From contig JAPPEF010000080.1 of NCBI GenBank assembly GCA_028875335.1, forward strand, positions 1-24,861: a stretch of 24,861 nt of DNA, read 5' to 3'. Both the position numbers and the translations under genes were made by a program. How positions within the stretch are numbered: position 1 is the first letter of the stretch; each line of letters starts with the position of its first letter. Source of the DNA: Gemmatimonadota bacterium (GTDB taxonomy: Bacteria; Latescibacterota; UBA2968; UBA8231). Below the pieces are notes generated by a model that did not search any database, was not told the DNA's origin, and was given only the letters and a program-made list of their open reading frames with translations. This document shows, in pieces, positions 8,425 to 15,032 of this stretch.

Positions 8425-8501
8425 TGGTGGGCCCAGTAGGACTCGAACCTACGACCGACGGATTATGAGTCCGTTGCTCTAACCAACTGAGCTATAGGCC
8501 C
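8425..8501 (-). tRNA. tRNA with CAT anticodon, probably tRNA-Ile2 (lysidine type)
   Basis: The 77-nt cloverleaf has acceptor GGGCCTA/TGGGCCC, anticodon stem ACGGA/TCCGT with loop CTCATAA (anticodon CAT), T arm GTAGG/CCTAC with TTCGAGT, and encoded CCA. The acceptor carries C4-G69 and C5-G68, pairs that mark tRNA-Ile2 for the lysidine synthetase TilS in E. coli. The overall sequence also resembles bacterial tRNA-Ile2 more than elongator or initiator tRNA-Met. Elongator tRNA-Met is the alternative. Confidence 0.93.
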
Positions 8502-8540
8502 CGTAAAGTAGTTAAAAACCTAGGATTTTTCCCAAGCAGG

Positions 8541-10367
8541 TCAAGAGCTTTGTTGGGCCGCGACCGCTTGGCGCTCTTGATTGAGCGCGACGAGTTCGGC
8601 GCTGAGGCGTGCAATTTCGCCGTCGTCGGATGCCGTTGCGAGAGCCTGACGTGCGTTGTCGATGCGCTTTTGCAGCGCATTTTTCTGAAAGTAAAGCAAA
8701 TAGTCGCGCCATTGCCGCTCGACTTGTTCCTCGTCAAAACCTTGGGCCGCGCATTGGGCGGCTAGGCGTGCGAGTGCGTCGTCCTCTAGCTCGCTGATGA
8801 TCATGCCAAGGTCGATGGTTTTGCCGTGGGTATGGTGGTCGAAGAACGCGCGACACAGGGCCTGAATGCGAGCGTCGCTTAGGGAATCGGGGGCGAATTC
8901 GCGGACAGTTTCGGGTATGAGCTGCGGGAAGTTGAGCAACAGCCCCATGAATTCGAGCTCGTGACGCGGCGGGTCGGGCGGGGCCGTCATCTGGCCCTCT
9001 GCTCGGCTGGCCGTAAGGGTCAAGGAGGTCGTCTGTCCATCGGCAACGGCCATGTGCGGTCGTTGCCGACGGCGCATGGAGGCTTGCAGGTCGTGGCGCA
9101 GGGATTGCTCATCCACCGAGAGGCGTCCGGAGACTTCGCGCAGCAGCAAATCGCGGCGGACCGCATCGCGGGGCTTGGCTAGGAGCGGTTTGAGCCGTTC
9201 GATGGCGTGTGCTTTGCCTTCGACGCTGGAGAGGTCGTGCTGCTGGGCGAGTTGTTCGAGGTAGAAATCGAGAACTGACTGGGCATTTTCGGCTCGTTCG
9301 AGCAGCACGTCCGCGCCGTGCTCTTGGACGAAGGTATCGGGATCGTGCTCCGCGGGCAGCGAAACGACGCGGGCGTCTAGGCCAGTACCTAAGAGAGCTT
9401 CGCAGGCTCGCATAGCGGCAGTGGAGCCAGCCGCGTCGCCGTCGAACAGCAGCACTACTTGGCGGGCAAAGCGGGCCAACAGGCGGCCGTGGTCCTCGGT
9501 CAGGGCCGTGCCGGAGGTGGCGACCACGTGCTGGATGCCAGCCTGCGCTAGGCTGATGAGATCCATGTAGCCCTCGACGACTAGTACAGCATCCTGGCGG
9601 CGGATGGCGTCACGGGTGATGGATAGTCCATAGAGCACCCGACCCTTATGGTAGATGGACGTCTCGGGCGAATTCAGATATTTAGGCTCTTGGTCGGGCT
9701 GGAGGGCACGGGCACCGAAGGCGATGGTCCGATCGGAGAGATTGGCAATGGGAAAGGTGACTCGGTCGCGAAAACGGTCGTAGTGGCCGCTGCCTGTGGA
9801 GCGCGGCAGAGCCAACCCGGCCCGCTCCAAGATCTGGGGACTCAAGCCTCGGCGACCGGCCACTTTGAGCAAGGCGTCCCACTCCGACGGCGCATAGCCC
9901 AAGCCGAAGCGCGCGATGGTTTCGTCTGTGAGGCGGCGCGTCTGTAGGTACTCGCTGGCGCTGGTGCCGGCATCGTCGTTAAGCAGCAGATGGTGAAAGT
10001 ACTTTTGCGCTAGGTCATTGGCTCGGTAGAGTTCGTCGGCGGCCGCGTCCTCTTCGCGCGATGGCCCCGAACGCTCGGGCAGGGCGATACCGGCGCGCTC
10101 GGCGAGGAATTTGACTGCTTCGACAAAAGTAACGCGGTCGATCTCTTGGACGAACTTGAATACATTGCCCCCGACGCCACAGCCGAAGCAGTGGTAGAAT
10201 TGGCGGTCGGGATCAACGCTGAAAGAGGGGGTTTTTTCGTCGTGGAAAGGGCAGAGGCCGGAGTAGTTGCGGCCCTTCTTGACGAGCTGGACGTGTTCGG
10301 AGATCAAGTCGACGATGTCGGTGGCGTCGCGGATGCGTTGGAGGATGTCTTCGGGGATGCGTGGCAT
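8541..10367 (-). CDS. dnaG: DNA primase
   Basis: A 608-residue primase of normal length that makes RNA primers for replication. The N-terminal CHC2 zinc finger has C39-x2-H42-x17-C60-x2-C63 ('GLCPFHDEKTPSFSVDP', 'HCFGCGVGGNVFKFVQ'). The catalytic core carries 'PKYLNSPETSIYHKGRVLYG' and a TOPRIM domain with 'VLVVEGYMDLISLAQAG' (catalytic Glu) and 'LLFDGDAAGSTAA' (DxD). The last 150 or so residues are helical, as expected for the DnaB-helicase-binding domain. The start MPRIPEDILQ matches the family; no Shine-Dalgarno sequence is obvious. rpoD and rpsU, frequent neighbours elsewhere, are absent; a tRNA gene follows instead. Confidence 0.96.
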   Translation of the reverse strand: MPRIPEDILQRIRDATDIVDLISEHVQLVKKGRNYSGLCPFHDEKTPSFSVDPDRQFYHCFGCGVGGNVFKFVQEIDRVTFVEAVKFLAERAGIALPERSGPSREEDAAADELYRANDLAQKYFHHLLLNDDAGTSASEYLQTRRLTDETIARFGLGYAPSEWDALLKVAGRRGLSPQILERAGLALPRSTGSGHYDRFRDRVTFPIANLSDRTIAFGARALQPDQEPKYLNSPETSIYHKGRVLYGLSITRDAIRRQDAVLVVEGYMDLISLAQAGIQHVVATSGTALTEDHGRLLARFARQVVLLFDGDAAGSTAAMRACEALLGTGLDARVVSLPAEHDPDTFVQEHGADVLLERAENAQSVLDFYLEQLAQQHDLSSVEGKAHAIERLKPLLAKPRDAVRRDLLLREVSGRLSVDEQSLRHDLQASMRRRQRPHMAVADGQTTSLTLTASRAEGQMTAPPDPPRHELEFMGLLLNFPQLIPETVREFAPDSLSDARIQALCRAFFDHHTHGKTIDLGMIISELEDDALARLAAQCAAQGFDEEQVERQWRDYLLYFQKNALQKRIDNARQALATASDDGEIARLSAELVALNQERQAVAAQQSS

Positions 10368-10411
10368 TGCTAGCAGGGGGCTTTTTCTCTATATTAACAG
10401 CGCTATTGAGC

Positions 10412-10440
10412 AAGATATGGCGGCCCATTAACCGGGTCAA
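10412..10440 (-). promoter_or_regulatory. Probable dnaG promoter
   Basis: On the minus strand TTGACC (10440-10435) is followed after exactly 17 bp by TATCTT (10417-10412). This predicts a start near 10405 and a leader of roughly 37 nt before the dnaG ATG. Confidence 0.55.
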
Positions 10441-10448
10441 GAAAGTCC

Positions 10449-10463
10449 ATTAGCGACGCTAAT
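10449..10463. promoter_or_regulatory. 15-bp palindrome between dnaG and the secreted-protein genes
   Basis: ATTAGCGACGCTAAT has perfect 7-bp arms around one base. It lies 9 bp upstream of the dnaG -35 box and 14 bp upstream of the -35 box proposed for the divergent secreted-protein gene. A related half-site, GCGTTAAT, follows within 10 bp. An operator serving either side is inferred from position and symmetry. Confidence 0.4.
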
Positions 10464-10476
10464 TTGCGTTAATTCC

Positions 10477-10559
10477 TTGAGTTTACAGCGAACTGTTGGT
10501 ATTATTGGTAAGTTAAACGCTTATTTATGGCCTATACTGGGGCCAAATCAAAATTTTGA
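10477..10559 (+). promoter_or_regulatory. Candidate promoter and palindromic leader element for the FN3/dockerin-like pair
   Basis: TTGAGT (10477-10482) is followed after 17 bp by TATTAT (10500-10505); TATACT (10533-10538) is an alternative -10 without a good -35. Downstream, TCAAAATTTTGA (10548-10559) is a perfect 12-bp palindrome shortly before the ribosome binding site. Confidence 0.4.
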
Positions 10560-10588
10560 CCCATTGAGGTAAGAGGAGGAGATCAGAT

Positions 10589-11254
10589 ATGTCGAAAGGC
10601 ATAAAGGGAGCTATCGCGAGTTTGGCCTTGTTGGGACTCGGCGTTTTTCTGTGCGCGAGTCCGGCTGCAGCGCAGTTGGCGGTCTCTGGGTCTACGGCGG
10701 ATACAGACGATCTTGCACCTAGTCCTGTCGGCGCAGTACAGGCTGAGTTCAACGAAGGTGGAAGGAGCATCACCGTCACTTGGCCCTTGTCCGACGACGA
10801 TGGCGTGCGCCAGGTCCCGACGAGTAGCGACTTTACGACGGGCGGCACCTTTAGAGAAGTCAACGATGTGGCTGGTTACAATATATGGCGTCGTCTCGCC
10901 GATGGCTCCGGCAGCTTGGCAATAGTCGGCACCGTTGGTACCGGCGTGACGTCCTTAGTTGATGCCTCGATCGACGTGAGCGCGGGGAGCAGGCGGTACG
11001 TCTATATGGTCTCGGTCGTCGATGAAAGCGGCAACGAGAGCGCTCCCATCGAGTCCGCCGAAGTCAAGAACATGTTGCTCTTTGGCGACTTTGACTACGA
11101 TGGCGATGTGGACCTTTTAGACTACGGCATTTTTCAAGCCAACTTCGGCAAGGCCGACTTCTATCCAGCCACAGATATGGATGGCAATGGCATGGTCGAT
11201 CTTGAGGATTTTTTCCTGTGGGCCGATAACCTCGGTGCCGATTTGTACGAGTAA
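10589..11254 (+). CDS. Secreted fibronectin-III-like protein with C-terminal dockerin-like calcium loops
   Basis: A 221-residue exported protein with a signal peptide (cleavage near 'ASPAAA|QL', residue 28). An FN3-like domain covers about residues 42-160 ('LAPSPVGAVQAEF', 'SITVTWPLSDDDG', 'VAGYNIWRRL', 'YVYMVSVVDESGNES'). A C-terminal pair of dockerin/EF-hand-type loops follows at residues 167-178 (D-F-D-Y-D-G-D-V-D-L-L-D) and 196-207 (D-M-D-G-N-G-M-V-D-L-E-D). Both loops have complete 1-3-5-9-12 acidic or Asn ligands. A strong GAGGAGG ribosome binding site fixes the start. No cohesin or enzyme is adjacent, so the module may be a sorting or anchoring tag rather than part of a cellulosome. 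The next gene is a paralogue 54 bp away. Confidence 0.8.
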   Translation: MSKGIKGAIASLALLGLGVFLCASPAAAQLAVSGSTADTDDLAPSPVGAVQAEFNEGGRSITVTWPLSDDDGVRQVPTSSDFTTGGTFREVNDVAGYNIWRRLADGSGSLAIVGTVGTGVTSLVDASIDVSAGSRRYVYMVSVVDESGNESAPIESAEVKNMLLFGDFDYDGDVDLLDYGIFQANFGKADFYPATDMDGNGMVDLEDFFLWADNLGADLYE

Positions 11255-11308
11255 GTACCGGCCGCAATATGGCTGTGTATTTCATCTTTTCACAAGGAGT
11301 ATAGTTCG

Positions 11309-11986
11309 ATGAAAGAGTATATCCGCATCGTCGCGCTAGCCGCTTTTTGTGCTGTTCCCGCGGCCGCTCAGCTGACCACCACCGGGCCCGTAGCTTCCGT
11401 CGATAATATTCCTCCTGCACCTGTGACCAATCTACAAGCCACAGCCGGCGATGATTCATCCGTGTCGCTCTCTTGGGCGCTATCAACAGATGACGCTCGT
11501 TCGTTTACGACCTTTGGTGGCCAGGTGGTGCCCACAGGCGATGTACAAGGCTATCGCGTGTACCGCACGGATTTCTTTCCGCCAGTGGACGATAGCGGCG
11601 AGGTGGTGCTCGGCTGGTTTACGCGCGAGGGGAACAGGGTTGACTTCGACGACTTCTTTCTCTTAGCTGATCGCTACGGCTCTTCCGATGCCGATGCGAA
11701 TTTTGAGTTGTTCTTCGACATAGTGCCCAATGGCCAAATTGACGTCGATGATTTTCTCCGTTTCGCCGATGATTTCGGCAAGACCGCAACTCAGGAACAC
11801 GGCACTGAAGAGTTGATCGCCACGCTGGGGTCGGGTGTCTCCGAATTCGTCGACGGTGACGCTGCCAGTGCCAGTGGAGCTTCCTATGTCTATGACGTAA
11901 GAGCCTTTGACGGAGACAACGAAACAGGTGTTGTCGCACCTTTTGCTTCCAATGAAGATCTAGCCCGGACGGTCGGACGGCGATGA
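11309..11986 (+). CDS. Secreted FN3-like protein with a dockerin-like module inserted inside the FN3 domain
   Basis: A 225-residue exported paralogue of the preceding protein. Its signal peptide ends near residue 20 ('VPAAA|QL'), and the same N-terminal phrase follows ('IPPAPVTNLQA', 'SVSLSWALSTDD', 'FTTFGG', 'VQGYRVYRTD'). Unlike its neighbour, the dockerin-like part (about residues 103-157, 'VDFDDFFLLADRYG' and 'IDVDDFLRFADDFG') sits in the middle. The remaining FN3 strands ('ELIATLGSGVSEFVDGD', 'ASYVYDVRAFDGDNET') resume after it. Calcium loop 1 is degenerate (Phe, Arg and Gly at positions 1, 3 and 5) and loop 2 has Val at position 3, so calcium binding is probably weak. AAGGAG precedes the ATG. 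It is likely co-transcribed with the gene before and ends at a strong terminator. Confidence 0.78.
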   Translation: MKEYIRIVALAAFCAVPAAAQLTTTGPVASVDNIPPAPVTNLQATAGDDSSVSLSWALSTDDARSFTTFGGQVVPTGDVQGYRVYRTDFFPPVDDSGEVVLGWFTREGNRVDFDDFFLLADRYGSSDADANFELFFDIVPNGQIDVDDFLRFADDFGKTATQEHGTEELIATLGSGVSEFVDGDAASASGASYVYDVRAFDGDNETGVVAPFASNEDLARTVGRR

Positions 11987-12026
11987 CAGTCGGTGTCGAT
12001 CAATAAGGGTACGCGAAGCCGCAGAG

Positions 12027-12067
12027 AATAGGACGCTCACTCGACGAACGAGCGTCCTATTTTTTTT
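12027..12067 (+). terminator. Rho-independent terminator after the FN3/dockerin-like pair
   Basis: AATAGGACGCTC pairs with GAGCGTCCTATT (11-12 bp) around an 11-nt loop, running into eight T. It separates the secreted-protein genes from the rho promoter 11 bp beyond. Confidence 0.92.
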
Positions 12068-12077
12068 GTAGTACTCC

Positions 12078-12106
12078 TTGACAAACAAAGAAGTTATCTG
12101 TATTCT
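12078..12106 (+). promoter_or_regulatory. Strong sigma-70-type promoter of rho
   Basis: A consensus TTGACA (12078-12083), exactly 17 bp and TATTCT (12101-12106) predict a transcription start near 12113, about 275 nt before the rho ATG. Confidence 0.75.
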
Positions 12107-12112
12107 TTAATC

Positions 12113-12387
12113 TCTTTCGCACCTCTCCTTTTCCAAGTAAATACCTCAGCGGTTTATTCCGCTTGAACTTCCACTCTCCCTTTAGATATTCTCTCGCAAT
12201 AGACCTCCTGTAGCGATTAAAGAATTTTATCAAGGTTCGGCATACCCTAGGTTTTAGTGTCTTAGCGGTACTACCGCTTTTAACAATCCAATCCTCGCAA
12301 TAACTAGGCGCTTCTAGCGCCGCAGCGCATCTAAATATCCGCTCCGAGTTCCTGCACTTTAACCTCAAGAAAGGTCGCAAGGAAGAG
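12113..12387 (+). promoter_or_regulatory. Long rho mRNA leader: C-rich/G-poor segment and three hairpins
   Basis: This covers most of the 401-bp stretch between the last secreted-protein gene and rho, and I find no convincing gene in it. From 12121 to 12210 I count 30 C and 10 G, the C-over-G bias expected of a Rho-loading (rut) region. Hairpins are AGCGG/CCGCT (12148-12163), AGCGG/CCGCT followed by TTTTAA (12264-12282) and GGCGC/GCGCC (12307-12321). Autoregulation of rho by attenuation in its own leader is known in E. coli; the same logic here is inference. Confidence 0.5.
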
Positions 12388-13662
12388 ATGCCGCCTATCA
12401 ATAGAACGCAGAAAATGAATATTGTCGAACTCCAGCGCATGAATATCTTGGATCTCCAAGAGCTGGCCAAGAAATTGGAAGTTGTAGATAGCACTTCTCT
12501 GCGCAAGCAGGAGTTGATCTTCTCCATCCTCAAGCATCAGACTGAGCGCAGTGGGCTGATTTTTGCCCAAGGCACTTTGGAGGTGCTGGAAGAGGGGTTC
12601 GGCTTTCTCCGCTCGCCGAGCTATAACTACTTGCCTGGCCCCGACGATATTTACGTTTCCCACTCGCAGATTAAGAGGTTTAGCCTGCGCACGGGCGACA
12701 CGATCTCTGGTCAGATCCGCCCGCCCAAAAATGACGAGAAATATTTTGCGTTGCTGCGAGTCGAGGCGATCAACTTCGACGATCCAGAAGTCACCAAAAA
12801 CAAGACGATCTTCGAAAACCTGACGGCCTTGCATCCCACGGACCGCTTCAGGTTGGAGCACAATCCCAAGGACATGACGACGCGGATTCTCGACTTGCTC
12901 TCGCCTATCGGCAAGGGGCAGCGCGGCCTAATCGTAGCGCCGCCCTTCACCGGCAAAACTATGCTCCTGCAAAAGGTCGCCAACGCCATTACGACCAACC
13001 ATCCCGAAGCGATTCTCATCGTCTTGCTCATCGACGAGCGCCCCGAGGAAGTCACGGATATGCTCCGTTCGGTCCAGGGTGAAGTCGTCAGTTCGACCTT
13101 TGACGAGTCTGCTACGCGGCATGTGCAGGTAGCGGATATGGTGATCGAAAAGGCCCGGCGTCTAGTCGAGCACAAGCGAGATGTGGTCGTGTTGCTCGAC
13201 AGCATCACGCGCTTGGCGCGGGCCTACAATACGGTGACGCCGCACTCGGGCCGGATCCTCACCGGCGGTGTTGACTCAACGGCTTTACAGTGGCCGCGCC
13301 GCTTTTTTGCCGCCGCCCGCAACCTCGAAGAAGGCGGCAGCCTGACGATTATCGCCACGGCCCTAGTCGAGACCGGGAGTCGCATGGACGAAGTGATCTT
13401 TGAAGAGTTCAAAGGCACGGGCAATATGCAGGTGCAGCTAGACCGCCGGCTGAGCAACCGCCGCGTCTATCCGGCCGTTGACGTGACGGCGACGAGCACC
13501 CGCAAAGAAGAGTTGCTACTCACGGAGTTTGAATTGAATCGCTCGTGGGTACTGCGCCGCATACTCAATCAGATGGGCGTCATTGAGGGCATGGAGTTCC
13601 TCCAAGAACGCATGCAGGGCACGGAATCCAACGAGGAATTTCTCAAGGCTATGAACGACTAG
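12388..13662 (+). CDS. rho: Transcription termination factor Rho
   Basis: A 424-residue hexameric RNA helicase that ends untranslated transcripts (E. coli 419). The N-terminal Rho-N helices ('[15 protein letters not shown]') lead to the RNA-binding cold-shock-like domain ('[30 protein letters not shown]' family region, with '[20 protein letters not shown]'). The ATPase core has Walker A 'APPFTGKT', '[12 protein letters not shown]', Walker B '[16 protein letters not shown]', the Q-loop region '[17 protein letters not shown]' and the R-loop 'FKGTGNMQ'. The residue before the P-loop Thr-Gly-Lys, Lys181 in E. coli, is Phe187 here. The ATG at 12388 has AAGGA just upstream; an in-frame ATG nine codons later lacks one. 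rpmE follows after 84 bp. Confidence 0.96.
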   Translation: MPPINRTQKMNIVELQRMNILDLQELAKKLEVVDSTSLRKQELIFSILKHQTERSGLIFAQGTLEVLEEGFGFLRSPSYNYLPGPDDIYVSHSQIKRFSLRTGDTISGQIRPPKNDEKYFALLRVEAINFDDPEVTKNKTIFENLTALHPTDRFRLEHNPKDMTTRILDLLSPIGKGQRGLIVAPPFTGKTMLLQKVANAITTNHPEAILIVLLIDERPEEVTDMLRSVQGEVVSSTFDESATRHVQVADMVIEKARRLVEHKRDVVVLLDSITRLARAYNTVTPHSGRILTGGVDSTALQWPRRFFAAARNLEEGGSLTIIATALVETGSRMDEVIFEEFKGTGNMQVQLDRRLSNRRVYPAVDVTATSTRKEELLLTEFELNRSWVLRRILNQMGVIEGMEFLQERMQGTESNEEFLKAMND

Positions 13663-13746
13663 TCGCCTTGTTTTTTGAGCTTCAAGCCTCTATTTTTATT
13701 GACTCAGTAGCGGATTTCACCGCCAAGAAAACAGAGGAGTGCAAAG

Positions 13747-14007
13747 GTGCAAAAAGACATGCATCCCCCGTACCAAACGGTTATCTTTCTCGACACTAGC
13801 TGTGACTACAAGATACTGTCGCGCTCGACGATGAAGTCCGAAGAGACGATGGAGTGGGAAGACGGGAATTCCTATCCGGTGATCCGACTCGAAATCAGCT
13901 CGGCTTCGCATCCTTTCTACACAGGCAAGCGCCAACAGATCATGGATCGAGGCGGCCGCATCGACCAGTTCAACCGCCGCTACGGCAAAAGCGAACAGCA
14001 AGCCTAG
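13747..14007 (+). CDS. rpmE: Ribosomal protein bL31, zinc-free (type B) form
   Basis: An 86-residue protein of the large ribosomal subunit. '[15 protein letters not shown]', '[20 protein letters not shown]' and '[14 protein letters not shown]' are diagnostic of bL31. The CxxC zinc motif of the C+ form is absent; only one cysteine is present. This is the type B/C- form, often linked to zinc economy where two paralogues exist. The GTG start gives the family N-terminus MQKDMHP and has GAGGAG nine bases upstream. A small GCGG/CCGC hairpin (about 13712-13725) lies in the rho-rpmE gap. The rho-rpmE order is widespread in bacteria. Confidence 0.94.
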   Translation: MQKDMHPPYQTVIFLDTSCDYKILSRSTMKSEETMEWEDGNSYPVIRLEISSASHPFYTGKRQQIMDRGGRIDQFNRRYGKSEQQA

Positions 14008-14038
14008 CGATCCATTCCGCGCGAAGAGGTGATAGGAC

Positions 14039-14069
14039 GCCCTCCTGAGGGCGATCGTATCGCCTTTTT
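14039..14069 (+). terminator. Terminator after rpmE with an overlapping competing hairpin
   Basis: GGCGAT/ATCGCC (14050-14064, loop CGT) followed by TTTTT is an intrinsic terminator. A second stem, GCCCT/AGGGC (14039-14052), shares bases 14050-14052 with it, so the two cannot form together. The U-tract ends only 15 bp before the next start codon. Confidence 0.7.
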
Positions 14070-14084
14070 CGTGTACGCAAGTCC

Positions 14085-15032
14085 ATGGACAGAGAACAAC
14101 TCACGCAAGATCTACCCGTCGGCGGCCAAGCCGTCATCGAAGGGGTGATGATGCGCGTGCCCGGTAAGATCGTCACCGCAGTGCGGGCGGCTGACCACCA
14201 GATCGTGGTGCGCGAGGAAGCGTACGATTCCCTAGCGCAGCGCTATCGTCTATTGGGTCTGCCCGTACTGCGCGGTGCCCTCTCTTTTTTTGAAATGATG
14301 CTCATTGGGCTGAAGGCCCTCAATTTCTCAGCCGACGTCGCCAGCCAGGAAGAGGGGCTGGTCGAGCAGCGGGAGGAGAGTTGGCGGGAGCAATTGGCCT
14401 TGTGGGCGACGATGATCTTTTCCGTGGGGCTGGGCGTGGGCCTGTTCTTCTTTTTGCCGCTGCTAGCTGCCGAGCTTTTCGGCTTACAGGAGAAAGCCCT
14501 CGAATTCAATCTGGTGGCTGGTGCCGTGCGGGCGACGCTTTTGATCCTCTATCTTTGGGCGATAAGCCAGTGGCGCGAAATCCAGCGAGTTTTTCAATAT
14601 CACGGTGCCGAGCACAAAAGCATCTTCACCTTAGAGGCCGGTGCCGAGCTAACGGTGGCAGCGGCGCGGGGCTTCGGTCGGCTGCATCCGCGCTGTGGAA
14701 CCAGCTTCATGCTGATCGTAGTACTCTTTGCGATCTTGATCTTCGCCTGTGTAGATTCGCTGTTCCCGCTCGTCTTTGGGCACACGCAGAGCCTTTTTGA
14801 GCGCTTTGCAACCCATTTTGTGGTGCTGCCTTTTATCGCGGGAACGAGCTTTGAGTTGCTCAAGTTCTCCGGCAAGAAGCGCAATGCCCCGCTGGTCCGG
14901 TTGCTGAGTGCCCCGGGTCTGTGGTTGCAGCGCATTACGACCCGCGAGCCGGACGATGACCAGCTGGAGGTCGCCCTATATGCGCTGCGCCGCGCCTTAA
15001 ATGAAGAAGTCGAGGTCAACCCATCGTGTTAG
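14085..15032 (+). CDS. DUF1385 (YqhQ-like) membrane protein
   Basis: A 315-residue integral membrane protein of the DUF1385 family. 'VGGQAVIEGVMMRVPGKI' at the N-terminus and the 'FQYHGAEHKSIFTLEAG' motif are the family signatures, along with 'LHPRCGTSFMLIVVLFAI'. I see about four hydrophobic segments (near 'MIFSVGLGVGLFFFLPLLAA', 'AGAVRATLLILYLWAI', 'FMLIVVLFAILIFACVDSLF' and 'FVVLPFIAGTSFELL'). The biochemical role is not established. The gene commonly sits next to prfA/prmC, as here. No Shine-Dalgarno sequence precedes the ATG, and the rpmE terminator ends 15 bp upstream. Its last 7 bases overlap prfA. Confidence 0.88.
   Translation: MDREQLTQDLPVGGQAVIEGVMMRVPGKIVTAVRAADHQIVVREEAYDSLAQRYRLLGLPVLRGALSFFEMMLIGLKALNFSADVASQEEGLVEQREESWREQLALWATMIFSVGLGVGLFFFLPLLAAELFGLQEKALEFNLVAGAVRATLLILYLWAISQWREIQRVFQYHGAEHKSIFTLEAGAELTVAAARGFGRLHPRCGTSFMLIVVLFAILIFACVDSLFPLVFGHTQSLFERFATHFVVLPFIAGTSFELLKFSGKKRNAPLVRLLSAPGLWLQRITTREPDDDQLEVALYALRRALNEEVEVNPSC

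Noticed and set aside
6049..8501. tRNA genes as attachment sites of an integrated element
   Set aside because: No integrase, no duplicated tRNA 3' end beyond the normal conserved T-arm similarity, and no mobile genes between them.
10589..11254. A true cellulosomal dockerin
   Set aside because: The paired loops fit dockerin/EF-hand ligand positions, but no cohesin, scaffoldin or glycoside hydrolase is nearby, so only 'dockerin-like' is supported.
12057..12533. A 158-codon open frame on the minus strand across the rho leader and rho start
   Set aside because: It is antisense to the rho N-terminus for a third of its length, overlaps the upstream terminator, has no ribosome binding site I can see and no recognisable family. 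The leader's composition explains the lack of stops.
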